NCBI RefSeq assembly: GCF_963082655.1
Contig: NC_081555.1
Location: forward strand, 175,125,896 to 175,189,895
From: Stomoxys calcitrans
Lineage: Eukaryota; Arthropoda; Insecta; Diptera; Muscidae
Direction: 5' to 3'
Length of the DNA stretch: 64,000 nt
Shown: positions 55,231-64,000 of the stretch, in pieces
Layout of the letters: the number at the start of each line of letters is the position of its first letter
Position numbering within the stretch: position 1 is the first letter of the stretch
Translations under genes and position numbers: made by a program
Notes under the pieces: model-generated
The model's database searches: none
What the model saw: only the letters and a program-made list of their open reading frames with translations
Told to the model about the DNA's origin: nothing

Positions 55231-57235
55231 AGCCGGTTGTGCGCGCCGGATTGACCCGATGGAACCCTCATCGGCAGGGGCTGCCGCCTCAGTATACGTG
55301 TTCGTCTTTTTTTTTGTCATGGGAGAGGCACAGCCCCGAGAGTCTTCTCCGCACGCTTTTGGTCCGTACCGGGATTGAAAACCCCGGACCCTGGTTCTGT
55401 TCGGTTTGCCAGAACCGTCTCCATCATCGGTCGGTATCGGTGAGGTGTAACCGGTGCATGGAGTGGGTACATTTCCGATCTTGCTCTGGCCTCACTTCAC
55501 TACGGGAGTGTAGTCATACTGGTTATGTCGCAAGGTGCTGTGCGAACATAGCCAGCAGTGGGTCACAAGCGTCGTCGTCGTCGAACTATGTGACCCCCCG
55601 ACCTCTCCTGTACGGCAATATACGCAACGGCAGCATCCCAGCTCAAATATTGCCAGACCAGTGCCGGGAAGTTTATCGTTCCTGCAGTTAAACTGCAACG
55701 GACTTCGTCGCAAGATCGATGAGATCGTGGATTTCATGAGTCGTAAAGATCAATAGGTCGCAGCGATCCAGGAGACAAAACTGACCAACACCTGCAGCTT
55801 GCACAGTTCTCACGAATACAATGTGCTACGTAAGGATCGCTCAAGGAGTGGAGGGTGGGGATTAGAATTCGTGATACACCAGTCAGCAGTCAGGTCCGGT
55901 ACTACCGAGAGGGAGCTATACGACGTGTACATACCGCCGGTTGGTAGCTGTGTCCCGATTAATGGCCAAGCTTACAACCCCGACATAAGTGGGTTACTTG
56001 CAGATTGCAAATTTTGCCCATGAACATTCCACTAAGGAACAGGGGCAACCTTCTCACATATCAACGAGTGCACTCCGATTCAAGTTTGAGCTCAATGATA
56101 AGGGACCTCCTTTTTATAGCCGAGTGCGAACGGCGTACCGCAGTGCGACACCTTTATGGAGAGAAGTTTTACATGGCATAGTACCTCACAAATGTTGGCA
56201 GCATTAGGAGGGGAAAACCACCGCTAAAAAATTTTTTCTGATGGTCTCGCCAGGATTCGAACCCAGGCGTTCAGCGTCATAGGCGGACATTTGAGGACGT
56301 TTGGGTTACTATCTGGCCATAATCGTCTAGGGGACTTTAATGCGCATAACACTTCATGACATTCTCCCCTAGGTAACAACCAGCGTGACATAGCTTTGGC
56401 AGAGCTCCATTGAAAGCTCCATGTTTTGCACGGTGAATGAGAATGTCCCCACTAGGATTACGAAGAGGTGCAGCAGCTCGCAAGACATCTCCATTGCATC
56501 CCCTGATCTCCTGAGTGACTTATCCTGGCAAGCCGTCATCTCTTTGGGGTCAGACCACCTCCCCATAATTCTCACCATCGACCTTCCGCCAGACGTTCAT
56601 CAATCATAAGAAGGCCGATTAGGCTGGCTTCAGAGAGTACACCAATCGCCGCTTCAGTGAACTGCCACCCCCCTCGGATGTGCTAGTGGCCGAGAGGAAA
56701 TTCCGAGACATCATTAACGTAGCAGCCGCTCGCTTTACACCAGCCGGTCGAATACCCTAAATGCGGCCCAATTTTCCGGCGCAACCAGTGGTACACGCAG
56801 GCGAGCGTAATGGGATTCGTCGTATAGACTCCACTAAGCGAGCTGAATCTGGAAATAAACAGGATAGTCAACGAACATACGCGGAATTTGTAGCTGGAAC
56901 ACTTGGAGCAATGTAACTTAGGCACCGGTGTAGGCAAACTATGGTCTACTGTTAAGTCACTCTCGAACCCCGGTAGACGGGATGACAGGACCTCAGCCAC
57001 TTTTGGCGAAATAACCGTGACTGATCCGAAGAGATGCGTCGGGTTGTTCAACCGTCAATTTTTTGTGCATCCCGAGAGTGACAGGGCAAGGAGGAGAGCC
57101 ATTCGCCGTATTCGTAATCTCCGAGCCGATGAACAGCCATTACAATTTGCCGTGGGCGAAGTTACGAATGTCAGCCGTGGCGCCAAATAATCCAAGGCCC
57201 CGATGGTATTGCTACATCCAATGTGGCTACAACAA
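55231..57235 (+). mobile_element. Non-LTR retrotransposon with PHD-like ORF and endonuclease, 3' truncated
   Basis: The 5' end (55231-55292) matches the short retroposon at 23530 and 39349. A cysteine-rich ORF follows (RTGIENPGPWFCSVC, then VRCNRCMEWVHFRSCSGL), a PHD-like zinc finger seen in some LINE first ORFs. Next comes an apurinic-type endonuclease: LQLNCNGLRRKIDEIVDF, AAIQETKLT (~55765), a GDFNAH block (~56335) and SLGSDHLPIILTIDLPPD (~56555). The reverse-transcriptase start EVTNVSRGAK with a PDGI block breaks off near 57235, so the polymerase core is missing. A SINE interrupts the endonuclease at 56006. Multiple stops; inactive. Confidence 0.75.
56006..56290 (-). repeat. tRNA-derived SINE, copy E, inserted in LINE
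   Basis: On the minus strand it has ATGTCCGCCTATGACGCTGA, the B box GGGTTCGAATCCTGGCGAGA, an AAAAAATTTTTT spacer, the body TAGTACTATGCCATG-like, GGCTATAAAAAGGAGGTCCC, and the tail TGTTCATGGGCAAAATTTGC. This is the most complete copy of the family. It lacks only the first ~20 bases seen in copy A. Confidence 0.8.
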
Positions 57236-57344
57236 ATTGCATTGATTTTATGACCACGAGCTACTATGTGAGTTTTTCTCCTGTTCTCCTTGAAAAAGTT
57301 TAACCCTCCCATCCATTCTTATCGTTGTGTTTGATTTGTAAATA

Positions 57345-57389
57345 TTTATTATTTGAAATTGCAAAATTGATCCATTAGAAAGCTTTATT
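57345..57389 (-). terminator. Candidate poly(A) signals for the minus-strand membrane gene
   Basis: TTTATT on the plus strand at 57345-57350 and 57384-57389, i.e. AATAAA on the minus strand, about 60-105 bases beyond the stop codon. Confidence 0.4.
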
Positions 57390-57449
57390 GGCCAATAGAA
57401 ATACTACAAATATTGTGAAGTCATAGGATCAAGAGCCAGTTGCCTCTTT

Positions 57450-57926
57450 TTACTCGTGTCGGTTTCGTTTAGCCCACATTCCAACAATGCTGGTAATAAA
57501 AGAATTGGCCTGTACAACCACAACAATACCGGTGAGCAAGAGCATGCACTGCATCAATATTAAACTGAAAGCTATGCGTTCATCCTCATCAGTGAATATT
57601 TCATGGGTAAATACCCCACGAATAAAGGGACCATAGGCGATCAAGTAGCGGGAACGGGTTACAAATAATAAGATTATAAGGGTAGTATGTACAAGCATGG
57701 ACTGGAATGGGAAAAGAAATACATATTTACACATAACTTACAAACATACATACATGAAGTCTCATTAGCGTTCTTGTTATAGACCCACGGGAATACCATA
57801 GCCATGTACCCAAGCCATAGTACAAAGAAGCAAAACAAATTGCCACATTAACACATTGATGTTCAAAAAGTCGTAAATCATACATGGGAATATCAAAGAG
57901 ATTGATTTCAAAATAATTCCACAAGG
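57450..57926 (-). CDS. C-terminal exons of an unrecognised multi-pass membrane protein
   Basis: Exon 57754-57926 follows acceptor TTTTTTTAGATTTTAG and ends at donor GTATGT. Exon 57450-57701 follows TTTCCCATTCCAG and ends at TAA. Joined in phase 0 they give 140 residues. Three hydrophobic segments are visible: CVNVAICFASLYYGLGTWLW, LVHTTLIILLFV followed by an R/Y-rich turn, and IAFSLILMQCMLLLTGIVVV. A loop between the last two carries THEIFTDEDER, and the C-terminus is basic (MWAKRNRHE). The first exon begins with two bases of a split codon, so upstream exons lie beyond 57926, possibly outside the window. Function and family are not recognised. Confidence 0.65.
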
Positions 57927-58439
57927 CTAAAATCTAAAAAAACGCAATTTTACACTAAGGGTTTGGAATATCTGTTTTAACATTCTACCAACCGCCAGAC
58001 CGATTTGGGCAAACGCTAATAATTCTTTTCGGCTTGGACAAAAATTCATGACTAACTAAAACTAAAAAAAAAAAATCAATGACAGAAAAGTAAAGGAACA
58101 TTTGTAAAAGGGAGTATTTTTTGCACACCCGACTAATTCAAGAAGTCTCAAAAAAACTTTTCTAGAGGGAAACCCAAGATTTTTTTTCTGTCAGCCAACA
58201 CGCAGGGGATGTCCACTATGAATGCAGTGCATTGCGTTGGCGAGAGATAATTAGGAATTGGAGGGGGGAAAAGGGTCTAGTGCTTATTGACATTTGTCTT
58301 AAATCTTTGGATGTCAAAGTGGGTGGGAAAAACATTAGCCGGAAGAATTTAAATTCTTTATATAATACATTGTGCGGTCCGCTGGTCAATCAATTACAAA
58401 TGGGTGTGAGTTCCTGGAATGTCTAGTGTACCTGACATA
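57927..58439. other. Upstream of the membrane-gene exons
   Basis: No further exon with matching phase was found. 58200-58430 has a 64-codon plus frame without motif. Confidence 0.3.
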
Positions 58440-59070
58440 CATCCTTACATCAGGAAAAGAAGACTGATATCAGACGAACACACACCATGAAAGTACCGAT
58501 AGAACAGCAGCGCCATACAACCCACATTGCGACGATGATGAAGGGGGGGCCACTGTCTCCAATCAACGCCATCGCTCTTCTCTGTACACGGTCCAGTAGC
58601 TCCATGGATGATTTTGAAGCTCCAGCTCATACATGTGAGTTTTACTCCATTTCGGCCTTATGAAAGTGGTGTAGATGTAAAGAATATCAGACGGAGTGAA
58701 GTAATTCTTACACTTCTTACTTGCGGATAACAAGTAATTCTTACAAAATGATCGTAATGGGTCAGCGAATCGTTTGTGTGACAACAAGCAGCACTGAGTC
58801 TTCCATGCATTAAAATCTACTCGATTCATTTGACCTCACTCAGAAACGGCCAGCAAAACCTGGCAGGGTGTATCGTTCATAACCCGCCTCTTGTCCTCAA
58901 TCTCTCGAGGACTCGGCCTATGGTCGAATGAGTACGAATGACAGAGATTACTGTCATCCGCAAATGAGTAGATCGGATTCGATGTCTGACCCAACAGATC
59001 GTTGATAAAAATAAGAAAAAGAGGAGGAGAAAGAACATAGCCCTGGGGTACACCTGCGGTCAATTTATGC
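58440..59070 (-). mobile_element. LINE reverse transcriptase fragment
   Basis: The minus strand reads TAGVPQGYVLSPPLFLIFIN, then PIYSFADDSNLCHSYSF, then MNRVDFNAWKTQCCLLSHKR, and further left DILYIYTTFIRPKW and VGCMALLFYRYFHGVCSSDI. GVPQG and FADD are the reverse-transcriptase B and C motifs, so the catalytic Asp pair is present, but the N-terminal half is gone and there are frameshifts. It is a different family from 52736-54960 and 55231-57235. Confidence 0.75.
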
Positions 59071-62000
59071 TTTAGTAGAATGTTGAAATATGGAAACTAA
59101 TTATTATTATCCAAGAAATTAAAAAATATGACGCGTGGGAAGAAGAATTAAATAAGTAATTTTTATTTTTCTTTGATGTAAAAAATGACTTTATAGCCCA
59201 ATAGGACAGGTCCGATCTGTGTGAAGTTCATTGCTCTCACGAGAAGCTTAGCTACGAGCTTCCGGGCGCGTCCACAGGTTGCGGATAACAACTTTAAGCT
59301 AGTTGTTATTTATTAAATAATATTTCTCTCAAATCTTTCAAAGCTGTAGCATACAACGGTCGATTTGTACCGGAAATAGTAGGTTTGTTAAACCACTGGG
59401 TTCTTTGAGGGTGATCATGGCGGAAGCACGCATGTTTTTCCGGCCTACTTGCTCGTCGGTGGGTTGGGATCTTGCCATTTCACTCACTCACTTCGCTACC
59501 GTAAAATTTTAATAAGATATTTGCGTGCTTGTATGAGGTCGACTCTTAATAGAGAGTACGGCCTAAACGAAAGAAATGGGAAAGTAAATTCAGGTGTAAG
59601 TTCGGTTGTGGTTAAGATGGTGTTCACCACAATTCGCCCTCCCTACCTGTCTACCTAGCTTCCTTAATAGCATCAAATTCATGGTAGACCCTTCTACGCC
59701 ACACCCCCTCTGCACTTCCGGTCAGAGGAAATCAAACGACAACGGTATATCTAGCACATATCTGCGACTAAACGACCTTTATTCAATAAATATCTACCAA
59801 AAAGTTTCATTCCGAAAATACAAAGTTTTATTTCTAATTCAGGAATTTAGCATTTTTCTCATTTTTATGAACATGGTTTATTTTATTTTAACCTAACAGC
59901 TAAGAGTAAACCTAAAATTTCATTAAACAGAGCAAGAAAGCACTATTGTGTTCTAGTTAACTTAGGTTCCCAAATATCTCCTCAAAATACCTTATCGAGA
60001 GTTCCCTCAATTCGTAGCTAAGAGTTAACAATACAAATTTTATAATAGTAGAACATTATAGCTATCCAAGAAAAATATATGGGGTATAAAATAAATCTCC
60101 TTTTAGGAAAAAAAATAAATGGTTTTTTTTTTCTTAAATGAAAGTGAAGTCTCATGCGATCATTTTTTCCTTTATGTTAAGAAACCCGTATTAAATTGTC
60201 TTGCTGTGCTGTAACAAAGCGAACATATAGACATACCGACATACGTACAAAAACAGCTGAGTTATACTGGGTCAATGACCGCAGAGTTTGTACATTTGGT
60301 TTTTAAATTCTACAGTCTCCGGTGAGCAAGTAATGGAGTTATGTTCGTTATCAAAACAGAAAATTGTATGCATTGGAGGGTGCAATATCTATCAGCATCG
60401 TTGTTAATAGTTAAATAAACACTCGACAAGGATTTAAATTTGTTTAATATAAATATTTGCTATGTAACGCGTGCATACGAAATGGTCACTGCTCCACTAA
60501 ACTAGTTGCGATGCTGTAGGCACAATATGTATGATTGCAGCAGTGTCTTCAAAACTTTAAAACTGGTGGGCGTTTGTTGTTGTGCCGTAGATGTCAGCTG
60601 TATATACGTGACTATCTCGTATGCATGCGTTCGGAAGCAAAGTTAATATTTCCTGTTTCTTTTTGCAACTCTATATTAAAGACCATCCAGACACATATTC
60701 GAATTTAAATTTTTAGGTTATTAATTCGAATCATTGAATGGAAAATCTTTAATAAGTAAATTTATTTAAATGATTTTAATTATTTACTGGACAAAGTTCT
60801 CTCAGAAGGGTAACGGTTGTTTTTAACATTCTAAGAGAGCGAGTCCCAAAGGTAATAACAAAAAGAGTGTTAAGATCACTTACTTGGTAGCTCGATTCCC
60901 TCGTTGAAAGGCCTTTCAATGCGATTGGTACACGAAGCTGCTTGCAATGCTTTGATGTTCCCTTCTTTTAAGGGCTTTACACAAAAACCTTTATGTATGT
61001 ATGAATGTACATAGTTTGTATAAATCACTTGCCTTTAGGTATGAAATAGTCTTTTGCTATGACAACAACGATTTTGATTTTTGCACACTTAGATATGGTT
61101 AGTTTTAATTTTAATTTCAGCGTGAAACAAAAATTTAAGATTTACTAATTGTAAAATTGCGAACACTGACATTTCACTTTCATTGTTCTTTTTTTTTTCT
61201 CTTACAAAGTGCTTTTAATAAAGGTTTCTTTAAAAAAACTATTAACTCTAGAGTCTTTTTCTTTAGTAAATCGTAAAGTGTAGGCATTAAGCAAAAATAT
61301 AAAAATCACACAATGGTCTCTTTCTCGCACAACGAATCAGGCCATATGAATATAATTCTACCGTCCGGGAATGGAGTTAATTTAGCCACAGCACAGCCTT
61401 CAGATTTTAAGGGTTATGATGAGTCAAAGACTTGTACAAAAAGAAAATTCTCCTTCTAGGCCGAAAAACCAAGATTTTCCCCGGGGATTAATTCCTCCCG
61501 CTTCCCTTTTAACCACGCTTTACTGGGGGTACGCCGATTACACAACCTCACGACGGCAGAAATACACGGACTGATCACAGCGAAGCCAATCTATGGTGAA
61601 GAGAGCATTCGTCTGGTGGTCACAGACTCCAAAGCTGAAGAATAATGAAATACATAACGTCACCACCAGGAAATAATAAGAGAACTTAGACACACTCTTA
61701 CCAAGAAAATTTTAATTCTCTGAACAGCTAACAGTAAGAAAAGGATCCGTGCATATATGCATAAAATTTCTTTCGTGGCAAAACAAATGCTATTGCAGAC
61801 TATAAAATCAAAGGAATTTCCTTAAAAAAAAAAAATACTGTAACCACTCGCGTGAATTATTATTCAAACTTACTTATAAAGAAAAGTCGTGAAAACTAAT
61901 ATTATATTCACTCGCGAACTTTATAAATTGTTGGTAAAACTTCCAAAAGTTATAATAGCGAATAACAACGCAAAAAGAAAAAAAAACTTTACTGACAGGG

Positions 62001-62280
62001 GTTCTGGTCGGGGAGATCACTTTGAACTGAAAAGAGCTGATCTCGGCTGATCCAAGCGCTTTTAAACGCTCGGGTCACTTCCAAAAAGTAACACCATTCA
62101 GCAAATTCCAAGTTAAATATGGCTACCCAAAGGAAATTTGAGCTCAGGGACAGGGCGAAAATATGAAACAAATCTCTCAGCCAGATACATTATCCATATT
62201 TCCATTTGCAATGGAAATGGAAATGTCAGATTTTAGTACAAAAAAAAAAATTGAATAATTACAAAAAAATAAAAAAAAAC
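59071..62280. other. Long region with no recognised gene
   Basis: 59210-59287 repeats the sequence at 43728-43798. 61370-61640 is less AT-rich (ACCGTCCGGGAATGGAG, CCGGGGATTAATTCC), but no frame or known motif was found. The rest is AT-rich with A-runs. It may hold unseen exons of the minus-strand membrane gene. Confidence 0.3.
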
Positions 62281-62345
62281 TTCACCCTGACCAAGATTTG
62301 AACCTGGGCCTCCGGATTACTAAGCGGATGTCCTAACACTGTGCT
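62281..62345 (-). repeat. tRNA-like sequence, probable SINE head
   Basis: On the minus strand ATTAGCACAGTGTTAGGAC resembles an A box, and ~35 bases later CCCAGGTTCAAATCTTGG has a B box in a paired T arm. The acceptor and D arms do not pair, and a T-rich tail follows, so it is a tRNA-derived repeat rather than a working tRNA gene. Confidence 0.45.
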
Positions 62346-62565
62346 AATGTCCGGTGTATCTTGGCAGCGACTATATGTGAACAAAAGCAGCTACAAGGAA
62401 ACTGCAGCAAACATATATAACCATGCTATACCTGCCTCACTCACACAGTGGATTGTGAAAGAAGGTTTGTGGCTAAAAGAAAGGACTGAGAAAGTAAATC
62501 ACCTATATGTCTCACTCACACATAAAAAAACGGAAAAAAACACATCTACGAGCGCACTCTACATT

Positions 62566-62580
62566 TACCCCCCACAAAAA
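62566..62580 (-). other. Candidate polypurine tract of gypsy element
   Basis: Minus-strand TTTTTGTGGGGGGTAAATG lies ~55 bases beyond the integrase stop codon, where a Ty3/gypsy polypurine tract and the start of the 3' LTR are expected. LTR ends cannot be fixed because only one LTR would be in the window. Confidence 0.4.
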
Positions 62581-62633
62581 TCAGATTTCGGGGAGTGAAA
62601 TGAACCGAAAGATGATCACGCTGGTAGATGTTT

Positions 62634-64000
62634 CTACTGACGAATATCTTTAGCGTGATATTTACCAATTGGCCTTCCTTGTAAGTCCTCAAGCTCGTAA
62701 TATGCATTGCCCAGTCTACGTTTAATCCGTGCTCTAATAAATGTAGGAGCCAATTTAGAATTGTATCCTTTTTCGAAGTCACTCTGTCGGAAATTTCTAC
62801 GGAATATCTCCTGACCCTCTTCATACAACACCTCGCGAGATCTCGTATTATAAGCCTTCTCATTGCGTTCAAATTGTTTGCGCATGCACTCCGTGGCTTT
62901 AGTCCTGACTATATCAAAGGAGTCAGACCGGTTAAACTGAATCGAACGATCATCAAGCATGCCTAACGTCCTCAAGAGCTTGTAAGTGGACCCATTTGTA
63001 ATCATATGTTGTCCAAAGGCCATAAAATATGGAGAGGTACCCACAGAAGAATGGACTGCTGAACGCAATGCACAAGAAATTCTACTTAATTGTTCATCCC
63101 AATCCTTATGATCCAACCTGACGTAAGATCTTATCGCAGAAATTACTGAGCGGTTTACCCGCTCAGACGCATTGGCCTGAGGCGAATGAACGGCAGTGTA
63201 AACGTGGGAAACGCCATAGCTTTGCAAAAGGTCATTGAATTTATGGGCTTTAAATTGTGTGCCATTATCAGACACTATAGTTTCTGGCACACCGAAAACG
63301 TGAAAAAGACTTTCCTCTAAAAACTTTGTCACCACCTCGGCAGTGAATTTCTTAACAGGTTGAAGGAACGAAAACTTTGAAAAATGGTCCAAAACGACAA
63401 AAATTCCAACATTACCAGATCTCGATCTGGGATAAGGACCTAAGAAGTCAACATAAAGTTTTTGAAAAAACCTATACGTTTCACTGGTCTTACCCATTGG
63501 CGGACGCATAACGTGGTTAGGATGCTTCGTTGTCTTACAGATTTCACAGGCATTGATGTAACTTCTGACATCATTCACTAAATTGGGCCAAAAATAGTAA
63601 CGGCGAATGCGCTCTAAAGTCTTATTCATACCAGAATGGGCCGACATGGGATCATCATGGTGTCGTCTCAAAACTTCCGGAACCAAACTCCGGGGTATCC
63701 ACAGTTTCCAAGTCAAGTCATCAGTCGTCTGTTCCCCAACCGAATGTTCAGTCCTGCGGTACAAGTATCCATCAATTACCTTTACGTCAGGAGTGGAGTT
63801 AATGTTTTCTTCAACTTTTTTAACTAATGGTGATTTCGATTGTGAAAAAAAGTGCAGCATTTTTTCGACATGTTGCACTGAGATCGAAATTTTGTGTTCG
63901 ATTCTCCAAAAAAGTGTAACCCCACCACCGGGTAAATGTTCGTTTGTAATGGTGTTGCCCACTGAAAGTGAAAAAATGCTGCATTTTCTACACCGTGGCT
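62634..64000 (-). mobile_element. Ty3/gypsy integrase, open at the right edge
   Basis: The frame is open from the window edge to the TAA at 62634, about 455 residues, and is the C-terminal part of a Pol polyprotein rather than a separate gene. A zinc-binding module has HDDPMSAHSG and CEIC. The catalytic core shows KLYVDFLGPYPRSR (first Asp), ETIVSDNGTQF (second Asp) and SPQANASERVNRS (Glu). The end has LAPTFIRARIKRRLGNAYYE and GKYHAKDIR, a GPY/F-like module. All catalytic residues are intact and there are no stops, so this copy may be young. Reverse transcriptase and gag would lie beyond 64000. The first visible bases are in frame, so no start codon belongs here. Confidence 0.88.

Noticed and set aside
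62281..62345. Functional tRNA gene
   Set aside because: Only the T arm pairs; D and acceptor arms do not, and a T-rich tail follows as in SINEs.

Overview
The window looks like nuclear DNA of a schizophoran fly, probably a calyptrate close to the muscid lineage. It has short introns beside intron expansions filled with transposons, AT-rich intergenic DNA, four host gene models or part-models and more than thirty transposon-derived segments. The organism call rests on the fly-like form of the xmas, mitoguardin and CHCHD2 proteins and on the style of the repeats. It was not confirmed by any search.

Host genes. A low-complexity Asn/Gln-rich exon (1673-2588, +) has a clean splice donor. Its phase matches two small exons at 27821-28153 and 28223-28334, so the three may form one gene with a ~25 kb intron full of repeats. 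Then comes xmas (29028-34301, +, four exons, 1,699 aa), the Sac3/GANP scaffold of the TREX-2 mRNA export complex. CHCHD2 (37538-40123, -, two exons, 154 aa) is a twin CX9C mitochondrial protein. Mitoguardin (42993-51570, +, four exons, 529 aa) is an outer-mitochondrial-membrane protein whose 6.85 kb first intron is full of transposons. At 57450-57926 (-) lie the last two visible exons of an unrecognised multi-pass membrane protein. Two genes in a row, CHCHD2 and mitoguardin, are mitochondrial. I see no sign that this is more than coincidence.

Mobile DNA. (1) A mariner family with DD34D transposase is present as a 941 bp copy, a 565 bp copy and six ~200-237 bp MITEs, forming a deletion series. 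(2) A 607 bp foldback Tc1/mariner-like element has 195 bp arms. (3) A large dispersed repeat family (called R here) carries internal tandem monomers of 153 bp in two copies. Its ends are a GGGTATAAAA-type motif and a palindrome around TTCGGCCGGGCC. At least eleven blocks occur between 2.7 and 48.3 kb. (4) Decayed non-LTR retrotransposons of several clades occur throughout. (5) There is a tRNA-derived SINE family of about 270-285 bp. (6) A ~100 bp retroposed unit matches the 5' end of one of the LINEs. (7) Two further MITE families each have two copies. (8) A Ty3/gypsy integrase runs off the right edge (62634-64000, -).

No rRNA genes, functional tRNA genes or CRISPR-like arrays were seen. The most unusual points are the mariner deletion series, the foldback element, the short retroposon sharing a LINE 5' end, the R-family satellites, and a decayed duplicate of the first host exon inside its own putative intron.
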